Assembly: GCF_029868385.1 (NCBI RefSeq)
Contig: NZ_JARWNX010000051.1
Location: 62,001 to 126,000 of the forward strand
Length of the DNA stretch: 64,000 nt
Reading direction: 5' to 3'
DNA from: Nocardia cyriacigeorgica
GTDB taxonomy: Bacteria; Actinomycetota; Actinomycetes; Mycobacteriales; Mycobacteriaceae
In this document: in pieces, positions 16,696 through 25,605 of the stretch
Position numbering within the stretch: position 1 is the first letter of the stretch
Layout: the number at the start of each line of letters is the position of its first letter
Position numbers and translations under genes: made by a program
Notes under the pieces: generated by a model
Told to the model about the DNA's origin: nothing
Seen by the model: the letters and a program-made list of their open reading frames with translations, nothing else
The model's database searches: none

Positions 16696-17004
16696 CTATC
16701 TGATCGGATGGGTGAACCCGATCACGACCGCTACCAGGGCCGCCGCCACGATCGAGGCCAAGGCGAGCCGGACGGCGCGCTCACCGTGCTGGTACCGGCC
16801 GTGGCGCAGGCCGTGGCTGCGCAGGGCGCCGACCGCGACCAGGGCTGCGCTGGCCAGTGCGGCGACCAGCGGGGCCAGTGAGGTGGGCCGCCAGCCGTCG
16901 GCGACGGCGGCGTCCAGGAACAGCATGGTGAGCACGGTCGCGGCCAGGGCAGTGCGACGCCAAGCCAGCGCGGTGCGTTCGGCGGCGAGGCCGGGGGCGG
17001 TCAT
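16696..17004 (-). CDS. DUF202 membrane protein (second of pair)
   Basis: The 102-aa product has the DUF202 motif AAERTALAWRRTALA (residues about 8-22) and three predicted membrane helices. Its ATG overlaps the stop of the upstream DUF202 gene (ATGA), so translation is coupled. Tandem DUF202 genes occur in mycobacteria as Rv2272-Rv2273; function unknown, though distant relatives (VTC4-type domains) work in polyphosphate handling in eukaryotes. Confidence 0.83.
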   Translation of the reverse strand: MTAPGLAAERTALAWRRTALAATVLTMLFLDAAVADGWRPTSLAPLVAALASAALVAVGALRSHGLRHGRYQHGERAVRLALASIVAAALVAVVIGFTHPIR

Positions 17005-17366
17005 CGCAGCAGCACCGCCAGACACGCGAGGAGGGCGATAACGCTGATACCGGCCGACAGCACCGGAACCAGAACGGTCCCCGGCAGCGCGTGCCCCCGC
17101 CGCATCGCGTCGCCGACCCGACGCCAGTGGGCATACGCGCCGATCGCGAGGATCAGCGCGAGGGCCAGGCAGCACAGCACGATGGCGCGCCGGAATCCGG
17201 CCAGGCGAAACGGTTCGACCAGGGTGTGTACCGCCACGCCGCCCGCGAGCAGTCCGAGCGAGGTGCGCATCCAGGCGAGAAAGGTGCGTTCATTGGCGAG
17301 AGTGAAGCGGTAGTCGACCTCTTCTTCGCCATCCTCGGATTCGGCGTCCGGATTCGGCAGCGTCAT
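17001..17366 (-). CDS. DUF202 membrane protein (YidH-like, first of pair)
   Basis: The 121-aa product has an acidic cytoplasmic N-terminus (DAESEDGEEEVDYR), the signature LANERTFLAWMRTSLGLLAGG, and three membrane helices. The ATG at 17366 is preferred over a frame opening at 17495, whose extra 43 residues are Arg/Pro-rich with no family match. It is translationally coupled to the following DUF202 gene by an ATGA overlap, suggesting that the two form a complex. Confidence 0.82.
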   Translation of the reverse strand: MTLPNPDAESEDGEEEVDYRFTLANERTFLAWMRTSLGLLAGGVAVHTLVEPFRLAGFRRAIVLCCLALALILAIGAYAHWRRVGDAMRRGHALPGTVLVPVLSAGISVIALLACLAVLLR

Positions 17367-18136
17367 GACGGTCCGCCTCGTCGGCGCAGCACAATCCTGG
17401 CCCCGCGTATCGGGCCGCCCCCATTCCGGCCACGCGGGTTGTCGATGCGGTGACGGTCGTCGGCCCGCATTGCGCTCTCGCTCTCTGTCGGACAACTCGG
17501 GTGTACCCGCATGCCCAGGCTATCGGCGGGCGGCGCGAAAGCTCCACGACACACCCGTCACCCATCCTCTGCCCAGAACCGATCAGTCGTGCGACCCACC
17601 GCTGGCGCACGCCCCCAGGCGAACCCGAGTCGGAACGGTCTCGCATGCGAACACCGAAGTCGTACTCGCGTACCCATGGGCATAGCGTCAGCATCATCTG
17701 ACCCACTGCCACGCCACACTCGCGCCGCCGATGGGTCATCCGCATGACCGACCGGTCATCAGCCGCGCTCACGTTCCCGGGCGGAGTCGTCCGCACACTC
17801 GACCTCCCGAGCCACGCACACGCCCCACCCGCCAGCCACCCGCCACGTCCACGGGTGGGAATCGTCTGCTTTCGACCCGCAGGCAGGGCACGCACCACGC
17901 CCACGGGGTGGGTCCCCGCGCACTCGCCAGGCACCCGCCCCGCTCATGCCCAGGGTGGGTCGTCCGCCCTCAGGTGATGATCTGTGGAGTAGTCGATCCG
18001 GTATGCAGCCCTGCGATCTGCGGGCTTGCCGATGCGATGAACACGAGGGCGAATACGCGACACGCAAGCCGTGCACGCACCACAGGCACGGGCGCGGGCA
18101 CAGAGTCGGCCCCATGACTCGACCCGCGAGCCAGGC
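17367..18136. other. Gene-poor region between the DUF202 pair and xerC (about 770 bases)
   Basis: No supported gene. Frames here are His/Pro/Arg-rich on both strands. It should contain the promoter of the DUF202 pair. Three short palindromes recur about every 50 bases: CCACGGGTGG (17849-17858), CCCACGGGGTGGG (17900-17912) and CCCAGGGTGGG (17949-17959). Confidence 0.5.
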
Positions 18137-19096
18137 TCAAGCGCGTGGGTGAGCCTGGTCGTGCACCTTCTTGAGTCGATCGACCGACACGTGAGTGTAG
18201 AGCTGGGTGGTGGCCATGCTGGCGTGGCCGAGCAGTTCCTGCACCACGCGCAGGTCGGCGCCACCTTCGAGCAGGTGGGTGGCGGCGGTGTGGCGCAGAC
18301 CGTGCGGGCTCATATCCGGTGCGCCGGGTATCGCCGAGATCACTTCGTGCACAGCGGTTCTGGCTTGGCGTGGATCGAGGCGCCGACCGCGACGGCCGAG
18401 GAGCAGGGCGCGCCCGGATTCCGCGGTGGCGAAGCCGGGGCGGCCGAACCGCAGCCAGTTGCCGAGCGCGTCGTCGGCCGGAGCGCCGAAGGGGGCCGAG
18501 CGTTCCTTGTTGCCCTTGCCCAGCACTCGCACCAGTCGGCGTTCACGGTCCACGTCGTCGATATCGAGTCCGCACAGCTCGCTCACCCGGACCCCGGTGG
18601 AGTAGAGCAGCTCGACGATCAACCGATCACGCAGTGCCATCGGATCACGCTGCATCGCACCGGATTCCGCGGCATCCATCGCGGCGGCGGCCTGCTGCTT
18701 TCCCAGCACCGATGGCAGCACCCGGTGTGCTTTCGGAGCGCCGAGGCGCAGCCCTGGATCGGTGTTCAACCGGCCGGTCCTGGTGAGCCAGGCGGTGAAG
18801 GTGCGAGCCGCGGAGGCCCGGCGCGACATCGTGGTGCGTGCGGCGCCCGCGGCGGACTGTTCGGCGAGCCAGGAGCGCAGCAACGCCAGATCCAATTCCC
18901 GCACCGACGAATCCGCCGACCGCGCGACCAGATGGGTCAGCAACGATCGCGCATCGCCGAGGTAGGCGCGCACGGTATGCGGTGAGCGATTGCTGCCCAA
19001 CCGCAGGGTCCGCCCGTATTCGGCCAGCAGCGCGTCCAGATCTTCGGGCAACACATCCACCACTTCACCGTCACCCGCCGCACCGCCCCGTGGCAA
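18137..19096 (-). CDS. xerC: Tyrosine recombinase XerC
   Basis: The 319-aa integrase-family protein resolves chromosome dimers at dif. It has an N-terminal SAM-like core-binding domain (15-110) and a catalytic domain with the full set of residues: Arg170 in STGVR, Lys194 in GKGNK, His265 and Arg268 in HGLRH, His291 in LLGHAS and nucleophile Tyr300 in TQLYTH. The frame opens at a TTG (19096); GTG codons 11-13 codons further in are alternative starts. Position near dprA and rpsB matches mycobacterial Rv2894c. Confidence 0.94.
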   Translation of the reverse strand: MPRGGAAGDGEVVDVLPEDLDALLAEYGRTLRLGSNRSPHTVRAYLGDARSLLTHLVARSADSSVRELDLALLRSWLAEQSAAGAARTTMSRRASAARTFTAWLTRTGRLNTDPGLRLGAPKAHRVLPSVLGKQQAAAAMDAAESGAMQRDPMALRDRLIVELLYSTGVRVSELCGLDIDDVDRERRLVRVLGKGNKERSAPFGAPADDALGNWLRFGRPGFATAESGRALLLGRRGRRLDPRQARTAVHEVISAIPGAPDMSPHGLRHTAATHLLEGGADLRVVQELLGHASMATTQLYTHVSVDRLKKVHDQAHPRA

Positions 19097-19233
19097 GTCG
19101 GCGCGCCGTTCCCCAGCTCATAAGCTGTTTTGCCTGATCACAGCGGTGACCTACCGCAGATGAGGCGGCCGGTCTGCGACGATGGCCCGGTTCGATCAGT
19201 CGATTCACCGATGCTCACAGAAAGGGACCACCC

Positions 19234-19518
19234 GTGCGTCATATCGCAACTGTGTGTGCTGTCGCAGGAACACTGATCCTCACCGCGGCAGGCACCGCCA
19301 CCGGTGTCGAAGGAGTACTGCTCGTCAACGACGCCGTGCATGAGAACCCCAGCGGCTGCGTCCCGGTCGCTGATCAGCCGTCACCACTCCAGATCGTCAA
19401 CGACACCGAGGCGGTCGCGACGGTGTATCTGGAGGCCGGTTGCGCAGGTCCGGTCACCGAGGAGGTTGCGCCCGGCGCCGGCGTAGAGGCGTTCGGTTCC
19501 TCCATCAGGATCGAGTAA
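19234..19518 (+). CDS. Small secreted protein of unknown function
   Basis: A 94-aa product starts at GTG (RBS AAAGGGA). A signal peptide (residues 1-24, MRHIATVCAVAGTLILTAAG) precedes a mature region of about 70 residues with two cysteines (in SGCVPV and AGCAGPV) likely to pair, and strands such as LQIVNDTEAVATVYLEAGC. It looks like a compact beta-sandwich export product of the small cysteine-paired type frequent in Nocardia. No family recognised. Divergent from xerC. About 270 bases of apparently empty sequence follow before dprA. Confidence 0.55.
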   Translation: MRHIATVCAVAGTLILTAAGTATGVEGVLLVNDAVHENPSGCVPVADQPSPLQIVNDTEAVATVYLEAGCAGPVTEEVAPGAGVEAFGSSIRIE

Positions 19519-19788
19519 CAGGGCGCTCATCTGAGCTTCGACGAGCATGCGGCGGCGGTGTTCACGACCAACGCGGGTCGGGACACCGCCGCCCTCGGAT
19601 CATCGCTTCTGCCCGATCAGACTTCCGGCGCCGGTGACCGACCACCTCCACGATCCGGCCACTGCGATGTCCACGGGCGAGCGTCGGCGCCGGAGCATCG
19701 GATGACATCGAATCTCTTGGTGGAGCACGGCGAGTGGAATCACCGCTACCGGACCGCCGACGATTTCCGCCGACACCGCCGACGCGAC

Positions 19789-20979
19789 TCACTGTCGACC
19801 AGGCGGATCGAAGCCGACCCGAAACCAACCATCTCCCCCGAGCCCGACCAATCCGGCGAGTTCCAGCTCCGCCAGCGCCGCCCGGACAGCGGGAATCGGT
19901 AGTGAGGTGGTGGCCGCGAGTTCTTGCGGCACCCGCGAACCGGCCGTGGGAAGCGCCGCGTAGACCAACTGCTGATCTCCGGCGAGCCCGTCGCCAGGAT
20001 CAGCCGCTACCGCGGTCGGCAGCGATAGGTGCAGCGGCCCCGCTTCGTCGATGATCTCTTTCGCACCGGTCACCAACAGGGCCTCCCCTTCTCGAATCAT
20101 GCGGTGACAGCCGACCGACGACGCCGACGTGATCGGCCCCGGCACCGCGAGCGCCGGACGACCGAGGCGCCGAGCCCATTTCACGGTGTTGCGCGCCCCG
20201 CTGCGCAACCCCGCTTCGACGACGAGGACTCCATCGGCCAATGACGCGACCAGCCGGTTACGCGCCAGGAAGTGATGTTTACGCGCGACGGTCCCCGGTG
20301 GATATTCGCTGACCACCAGGCCGGTTTCGGCGATCTGCGCGAGCAACCGTTCGTGCTGGGCCGGATACGGCCGGTCGACACCGCAGGCCAGCACGGCGAT
20401 CGTGGACCCGCCGACCGCCAGTGCCGCGCGATGGGCCATGGCGTCGATACCGAAGGCCGCACCGGACACGATGGTCCAACCCCTGGCGGCGAGATCGCCC
20501 GCGATCTCGCCGGTGGCGCGGTCGCCATAGCCGCTGCTGCATCGGGCGCCCACCACGGCCAACGCCCGTTCACTGGCGCCGAGCAGCGACAGCGGCCCAC
20601 GCACCCACAACACCAACGGCACCGCACCGTCGACGTCTCGGCCCGGTTCGAGCTGACTCAGCCCCAGCAGCCGCCATGCGGGCCATTCCGGATCGTCGGG
20701 TGTGACGACCCGCCCGCCGAGTCGCCGGATCTGCTCGATATCCGCCGCGGCCCGGTCGAGGCCACGCCGGGCCGCGGTGGCGGCCTGCAACACCTGTGGC
20801 AAGCGGCATTCCCGCACCGCCCGTGCCGCTTCCAGCACCCCGACCGAGTCGATCAGCGCCGTCAACGCCGCACACGGCCCGAGTACCACCCGGGACAGAT
20901 AAACCCACGCCAGCAACCGCGCCTCGGCATCATCGGCGACCACCCCGGCGGCCGCGCGGGCGGGCACCGGCGCGGTCAT
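19789..20979 (-). CDS. dprA: DNA-processing protein DprA (Smf)
   Basis: The 396-aa DprA binds ssDNA and loads RecA in natural transformation; its role in actinobacteria is less clear. The Rossmann core has VVGARCSSGYG (142-152) and SGAAFGID (172-179), followed by LACGVDRPYP and ARNRLVASLADGVLVVEA. A winged-helix (DML1-like) C-terminal domain occupies about 325-390. The ATG at 20979 overlaps the yifB stop (ATGA), so the two are translationally coupled; a frame open to 21207 overlaps yifB entirely and is rejected. Confidence 0.92.
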   Translation of the reverse strand: MTAPVPARAAAGVVADDAEARLLAWVYLSRVVLGPCAALTALIDSVGVLEAARAVRECRLPQVLQAATAARRGLDRAAADIEQIRRLGGRVVTPDDPEWPAWRLLGLSQLEPGRDVDGAVPLVLWVRGPLSLLGASERALAVVGARCSSGYGDRATGEIAGDLAARGWTIVSGAAFGIDAMAHRAALAVGGSTIAVLACGVDRPYPAQHERLLAQIAETGLVVSEYPPGTVARKHHFLARNRLVASLADGVLVVEAGLRSGARNTVKWARRLGRPALAVPGPITSASSVGCHRMIREGEALLVTGAKEIIDEAGPLHLSLPTAVAADPGDGLAGDQQLVYAALPTAGSRVPQELAATTSLPIPAVRAALAELELAGLVGLGGDGWFRVGFDPPGRQ

Positions 20980-22484
20980 TGCGCGCCTCGCTGCCGGAAA
21001 TTCAACGCCTGCATGACATCCTGCGCGCTCGGTATGTCGCCGCCGCGCAGATCGCAGATCGTCCACGCCACCCGGATCGCCCGGTCGGCCCCGCGCGCCG
21101 ACAGTCTGCCCATCCGCAGTCCGGCCTCGACCGGTGCCGTCACCTCGGGTGGCAGCCGAAACCGCTGCCGCAGTACATGTCCGGGCACCTCGGCATTGGT
21201 GAGCCACCCGAATTCACGCCAGCGGTGCGCGGCCGCCCGCCGCGCGACCGTGACACGCTCACGGACGGTGGCGCTGCTCTCGGATTCTTCGGCGCCGAAG
21301 GTCCCACCTGCCACCCCGTACATCTGCACCCAGATATCGATCCGATCCATCAGCGGCCCGGACAGTTTGCCCAGGTATCGGCGCCGGGCCAGCGGCGCGC
21401 AGATGCAGTCGACATCGCGGGCGGGCGCGCACGGGCAGGGGTTCGCGGCCAGCATCAGCTGAAATCGAGCCGGATAGCGCGCGACACCGTCGCGGCGCGC
21501 GATGCGCACCTCGCCTTCCTCGAGCGGCGTCCGCATGGCCTCCAGCACTTTGGTGCCGATTTCGGCGCATTCGTCCAGGAACAGCACACCGCGATGCGCC
21601 CTGCTGACGGCACCGGGGCGGGCCGAACCGGATCCACCGCCGACCATGGCGGTGGCCGAGGTCGAATGGTGGGGCGCGACGAACGGCGGCATGGTGATCA
21701 ACGGATGGTCACCGGACAGTGTGCCCGCGACCGAATGGATCGCGGTGACCTCGAGCGCCTCGGCGTCCGACAGCGGTGGGAGCAGCCCCGGAAGGCGCTG
21801 GGCCAGCATGGTTTTGCCGATTCCCGGTGGGCCGGTGAGCAGGATGTGGTGTCCGCCCGCGGCCGCCACCTCCAGCGCCCAGCGCGCCTCGTGCTGGCCG
21901 ACGACCTCGCTCAGATCGCCCATCACGCGTGCTTGTACGGGCAGCTCGCGGTCCGGTTCGGTGAGGGCGGCTTCCCCGCGTAGCCAGGCCAGCGCGCTGC
22001 GCAGATCCGCAGCGCCGAGCACTTCGACACCGTCGACCAGCCCCGCTTCGGGCAGGGCGGCCTCCGGGACGACCACCGTGGCCCACCCTGCTTTCCTGGC
22101 GGCGAGCACCGCGGGCAGGATGCCGCGTACCCGCCGGATCCGCCCGTCCAGCGCCAGCTCCCCCAGTAGCACCGTGTTCACCAGTTTGGTGGATGGAATG
22201 GCATCGGCCGCATCCATCACCGCCGCGGCGAGAGCCAGGTCGTAGACGCTGCCCACTTTCGGCAGTGTCGCCGGGGACAGCGCGAGGATGACCCGCCCGT
22301 CGGGCCATTTCTCCCCGGAGTTGGCCACCGCGGCGCGTACTCGGTCGCGGGATTCGGAGAGTGAGGTGTCGGGCAGACCGACCAGATGCACCGACGGCAG
22401 GCCCTGACCGATATCCGCCTCGATCTCCACCAGCTGACCGTCCACACCGCTCACCGCGACCGAACAGGCCCGCCCCAGCGCCAT
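20976..22484 (-). CDS. comM: YifB/ComM-family Mg-chelatase-like AAA+ ATPase
   Basis: The 502-aa protein has the N-terminal Lon-like/YifB domain (HLVGLPDTSLSESRDRVRAA, SPATLPKVGSVYDLALA), a Walker A GPPGIGKT (218-225), Walker B VLFLDECAE, and the C-terminal Mg_chelatase_C domain (LSARGADRAIRVAWTICDL). ComM is a hexameric helicase that promotes branch migration of integrating DNA in transformable bacteria. The ATG at 22484 overlaps the yraN stop by one base (TGATG). Coupling yraN-comM-dprA is conserved in Mycobacteriales (Rv2898c-Rv2896c). Confidence 0.93.
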   Translation of the reverse strand: MALGRACSVAVSGVDGQLVEIEADIGQGLPSVHLVGLPDTSLSESRDRVRAAVANSGEKWPDGRVILALSPATLPKVGSVYDLALAAAVMDAADAIPSTKLVNTVLLGELALDGRIRRVRGILPAVLAARKAGWATVVVPEAALPEAGLVDGVEVLGAADLRSALAWLRGEAALTEPDRELPVQARVMGDLSEVVGQHEARWALEVAAAGGHHILLTGPPGIGKTMLAQRLPGLLPPLSDAEALEVTAIHSVAGTLSGDHPLITMPPFVAPHHSTSATAMVGGGSGSARPGAVSRAHRGVLFLDECAEIGTKVLEAMRTPLEEGEVRIARRDGVARYPARFQLMLAANPCPCAPARDVDCICAPLARRRYLGKLSGPLMDRIDIWVQMYGVAGGTFGAEESESSATVRERVTVARRAAAHRWREFGWLTNAEVPGHVLRQRFRLPPEVTAPVEAGLRMGRLSARGADRAIRVAWTICDLRGGDIPSAQDVMQALNFRQRGAQ

Positions 22485-22840
22485 CAGAACACCGCTTTCA
22501 GATGTTCGATCACCGGTTCGCGCTCTCGGATGACGAGCACCGAGACCACGTCGAATCGGATGCGCCGCCACGGACCGTCCTGATCGGCCAGCCACAGCAG
22601 TGCGAGTCTGCGGATCCGTTGCTGTTTGGTGTAGGTCACCGCCTCGGCGGGCGTGCCGTAGCCGAGGCCGGTTCTGGTCTTCACCTCGATGAAGGCGGTG
22701 GTATCGCCTTCGCGGGCGATGAGGTCCAGTTCGCCGTACCGGCAGCGCCAGTTACGGCAGATGATGTCCATGCCCGCGGCTTCCAGAAATCCTGCCGCCA
22801 GGTCTTCCCCGTGTGCGCCGAGCGCCGAATTGTGTGCCAC
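22484..22840 (-). CDS. YraN family (UPF0102) putative endonuclease
   Basis: The 118-aa protein has a PD-(D/E)xK-like core: Glu in GELDLIAR, then FIEVKTRT, then a C-terminal RFDVVSVL segment. It is 118 residues long, the family norm. Function is unproven; a role in DNA repair or processing with DprA/ComM is inferred from the coupled operon. It ends one base into the comM start. Confidence 0.88.
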   Translation of the reverse strand: MAHNSALGAHGEDLAAGFLEAAGMDIICRNWRCRYGELDLIAREGDTTAFIEVKTRTGLGYGTPAEAVTYTKQQRIRRLALLWLADQDGPWRRIRFDVVSVLVIREREPVIEHLKAVF

Positions 22841-22902
22841 CGGGTCAGCATGCGGTGCGGGCTACGCACCCGGCCCGGCGTCACCAGCGGAAACAGAATT
22901 CC

Positions 22903-22927
22903 TGTGGATAACCCGGCCTGTGGACAA
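22903..22927 (-). promoter_or_regulatory. Pair of DnaA-box sequences
   Basis: TGTGGATAA (22903-22911) is the complement of the strict DnaA box TTATCCACA. TGTGGACAA (22919-22927) is the complement of the GC-rich variant TTGTCCACA. Both point the same way, with a 16-base period, in the 101-base gap between the DUF2469 gene and yraN. Confidence 0.5.
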
Positions 22928-22941
22928 CTATCGATCCGCGG

Positions 22942-23247
22942 CTACTCCGGCAGCCGCAGATCCGGCTTCTCCAGCTCCTCGATATTGACGTCCTTGAAGG
23001 TGATGACCCGGACGTGCTTGACGAAACGGGCGGGCCGGTACATGTCCCAGACCCAGGCATCGCTCATCCGCACCTCGAAATACACCTCGCCGTCGGCGTT
23101 CTGCGGGCGCAGTTCCACGGAATTCGCCAGGTAGAAGCGGCGCTCGGTCTCCACCACGTACGAGAACTGGCCGACGATGTCCTTGTACTCCCGGTACAGG
23201 GACAGTTCCATCTCGGTTTCGTATTTCTCGAGGTCCTCGGCGCTCAT
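22942..23247 (-). CDS. DUF2469 domain-containing protein (Rv2901c-like)
   Basis: The 101-aa acidic protein matches the highly conserved actinobacterial DUF2469 family: MSAEDLEKYETEMELSLYRE, FYLANSVELRP and RFVKHVRVITFKDVNIEEL. Soluble and of unknown function. Its position between rnhB and yraN is fixed in Mycobacteriales. Confidence 0.9.
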   Translation of the reverse strand: MSAEDLEKYETEMELSLYREYKDIVGQFSYVVETERRFYLANSVELRPQNADGEVYFEVRMSDAWVWDMYRPARFVKHVRVITFKDVNIEELEKPDLRLPE

Positions 23248-23290
23248 CGGGTGGGACGTCCTCCTTCTCGCGGCATTGCGTGTGCTGACA

Positions 23291-24088
23291 TCATCGCGTA
23301 TGCAACGTGTCGGTAGCCAGTCGGTTCGACGTGACCTGATCCACGATCACCGTGCCGGAGGTCGCGACGACCTCATGGCGAATCGGCCTTCCGGCCGCCC
23401 CCTTCGGCTCGTGCTCACGCACGTTCCGCCAGGATCGCCGGTGTTCGACACACGGTCCGAGCTGCTGCAACGCGGCATTGTGCTCGGGCGTGTTGTAGCC
23501 CTTGTGCGCGGCGAATCCGTAACCGGGCAGCCGTCGATCCAGCTCGACCATCATCCGGTCGCGGGTGACCTTGGCGAGCACGCTGGCCGCCGCGATACAG
23601 GCCGCGGTGGCGTCGCCGCCCACCACCGGCAGCGACGGGCACGGAATTCCCGGCACCCGGAAGCCGTCGGTGAGCACATAGCCGGGGGTACGGCCGAGTC
23701 CAGCGACAGCGCGGCGCATACCCTCCAGATTGGCCACGTGGATGCCGATCGCGTCGATCTCCCAGGCCGGTATCACCACCACATGCCAGGCCAGCGCCAG
23801 CCGGGTGATCACCGGATACAGCGCCTCCCTGGTGGCTTCGGTGAGCTTCTTCGAATCGTCGAGACCGGCGAGGGCGTCGTGCGCCTTGGGCGCCAACATG
23901 CATGCCGCAACCACCAGCGGCCCGGCGCTCGGTCCGCGACCGGCCTCGTCGACCCCCGCGACGGGGCCCAGGCCGCTGCGGATCAGGGCCGCTTCGAGGG
24001 TGCGCAGCCCGGCCGCCTTCCGCATGACCACCCGCGGCGGCCAGCCAACCCGCTCCACGTCCGGTAGGCGTCGTCGAGATCGAGGCAT
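23291..24088 (-). CDS. rnhB: Ribonuclease HII
   Basis: RNase HII removes ribonucleotides and RNA-DNA hybrid segments. Catalytic acids are visible at Asp47 and Glu48 (AGVDEAGRG) and Asp141 (LTDGFRV), with GGDATAACIAAASVLAKVTR following. The ATG at 24088 gives 265 aa and keeps the WPPRVV-RKAAGL segment that matches the M. tuberculosis N-terminus; the frame is open to 24277 without resemblance. The C-terminus extends about 30 residues past the core. Confidence 0.94.
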   Translation of the reverse strand: MPRSRRRLPDVERVGWPPRVVMRKAAGLRTLEAALIRSGLGPVAGVDEAGRGPSAGPLVVAACMLAPKAHDALAGLDDSKKLTEATREALYPVITRLALAWHVVVIPAWEIDAIGIHVANLEGMRRAVAGLGRTPGYVLTDGFRVPGIPCPSLPVVGGDATAACIAAASVLAKVTRDRMMVELDRRLPGYGFAAHKGYNTPEHNAALQQLGPCVEHRRSWRNVREHEPKGAAGRPIRHEVVATSGTVIVDQVTSNRLATDTLHTR

Positions 24089-24164
24089 CGGCGTCACCGC
24101 GGGCCAGCCGTGGTTGTCGAACCGGTCGAGGTAGCCCACAGACCGATTATCGCGCGTACACCCA

Positions 24165-24962
24165 TCAGTTGGTCTGTGGGTCCTGCGCACGCACCGGGCC
24201 GATGCGGCCGGGCGGCCAGATCTTGAACACGGCTTTACCCCGGACGTTGTCCACCGGAACGGTGCCCTGTAGTTCATCGCCGACGTGGGCGCGCGAATCG
24301 GCGGATTCGTTGCGGTTGTCGCCCATCACCCACAGGTTGCCCTCGGGGACGGTGATCGGCCCGAACACCCGGCCGACGGGGTAGGAGGCGTTCTTCTGAC
24401 CGGGCACCCAGGGGAAGTCGTCCTCGACGTAGGGCTCGTCCAGCGGTTTGCCGTCGACCATGACCCTGCCCTGCTCATCGCAGCATTCCACCGTCTGCCC
24501 TCCGACCGCGATAACGCGCTTGACCAGGTCGTTCTCATCGGGCGGGACCAGTCCGAAGAAGGAGAAGAAGTTCTGCACACCGCGCACCACCGGATTGTCC
24601 GAACGGATGGAGCGGTAGTGGGTGTTCCAGGAATCAGGGCCGACGAACACCACGACGTCGCCGGGCTTCGGATCGCCCCAGTAGTAGCTGAGCTTCTGCA
24701 CATAGATGCGGTCACCGGTGCACCCGGCGCAGCCGTGCAGGGTGGGTTCCATCGACTGCGACGGGATGACGTACGGGCGTCCGACGAAGGTCACCATGAG
24801 TGCGGCGATCACGGCCGCGATGACCAGCAGAATCGGCAGTTCCTGCCAGAAGGGCCGCTGTTTCTTGTCCTTGCGCCCGCGCCGACCGCGCCGTGCGCGA
24901 CGCCCCTGCGGTTGCCCGTCGTCTGCACCGGGCACGGTCACCGACCCACTTTCGTCTGCCAC
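24165..24962 (-). CDS. lepB: Signal peptidase I
   Basis: The 265-aa type I signal peptidase has a basic cytoplasmic N-terminus (RRARRGRRGRKDKKQR), one membrane helix (about 42-61), the catalytic Ser70 in PSQSMEPTL and the general base Lys148 in DLVKRVIAVGG. The C-terminal box is GDNRNESADSRAHG-like (GDNRNESADSRAHVGDE). It cleaves Sec/Tat signal peptides at the outer membrane face. Downstream of rplS, across a 13-bp hairpin. Confidence 0.95.
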   Translation of the reverse strand: MADESGSVTVPGADDGQPQGRRARRGRRGRKDKKQRPFWQELPILLVIAAVIAALMVTFVGRPYVIPSQSMEPTLHGCAGCTGDRIYVQKLSYYWGDPKPGDVVVFVGPDSWNTHYRSIRSDNPVVRGVQNFFSFFGLVPPDENDLVKRVIAVGGQTVECCDEQGRVMVDGKPLDEPYVEDDFPWVPGQKNASYPVGRVFGPITVPEGNLWVMGDNRNESADSRAHVGDELQGTVPVDNVRGKAVFKIWPPGRIGPVRAQDPQTN

Positions 24963-24974
24963 GCCGAACAGATT

Positions 24975-25010
24975 AGCCCGGCACCGCGAGAAAGCGTGCG
25001 GTGCCGGGCT
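24975..25010 (-). terminator. Perfect hairpin between rplS and lepB
   Basis: AGCCCGGCACCGC pairs perfectly with GCGGTGCCGGGCT (13 bp, one further T-A pair) around a 10-base loop. It lies 67 bases after the rplS stop and 13 before the lepB start. No U-tract. Likely an intrinsic terminator for rplS or a partial attenuator of lepB. Confidence 0.75.
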
Positions 25011-25076
25011 ATCCGGGAACTTCTGTGCGCTACCACCGCTCCGGGAAGGACCGGGGTAGCCGCGCGGAGCAGCAGC

Positions 25077-25418
25077 TCAGCGCTTTTCCTTGATCTTGGC
25101 GGCCTTGCCACGCAGATCGCGCAGGTAGTACAGCTTGGCGCGGCGGACATCACCACGGGTCACCACATCGATGTGGTCGATGTTGGGGCTGTGCACCGGG
25201 AAGGTGCGCTCCACGCCGACACCGAACGACACCTTGCGGACGGTGAAGGTCTCGCGGATACCGCCACCCTGGCGCCGGATGACGACGCCCTTGAAGACCT
25301 GGATGCGCTCCTTCGAGCCTTCGATGACCTTCACGTGCACATTGAGGGTGTCACCGGGCCGGAACTCGGGGACATCGCTGCGCAGCGACTTCTCGTCGAC
25401 GAAGTCAAGGGTGTTCAT
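25077..25418 (-). CDS. rplS: 50S ribosomal protein L19
   Basis: The 113-aa L19 includes the signature FRPGDTLNVHVKVIEGSKER and RRAKLYYLRDLRGKAAKIKEK. Of the two close ATG codons (25424, 25418) the second has better spacing from AGAAGG and yields the standard MNTLDFVD start. L19 lies at the 30S-50S interface. Upstream of lepB as in M. tuberculosis (Rv2904c). Confidence 0.97.
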   Translation of the reverse strand: MNTLDFVDEKSLRSDVPEFRPGDTLNVHVKVIEGSKERIQVFKGVVIRRQGGGIRETFTVRKVSFGVGVERTFPVHSPNIDHIDVVTRGDVRRAKLYYLRDLRGKAAKIKEKR

Positions 25419-25605
25419 TTTCATCCTTCTGGAGTTCGCGCGAACAGAGGAACCTGGCGGCACGTGCTCTACCGGTTCATGCTCCGAATAAGGGGTGCGC
25501 CGGGGCAGAGATCACCCAGGGCAACCTGTGCATTGTGCCAGATGGGCCGGGTCGGCCGGAAATCGGCCGGTGTCCGTGGCCGTCCGGGGGAAGTACCGGC
25601 CCCGC

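Noticed and set aside
17290..17934. 214-codon minus-strand frame over the DUF202 upstream region
   Set aside because: Overlaps the DUF202 gene in another frame, has no domain or start signal, and is Arg/Gly/Cys-rich like other shadows.
18137..19096. xerC as a phage or element integrase
   Set aside because: Sequence and synteny (between rpsB and dprA) fit housekeeping XerC; no attachment-site repeats nearby.
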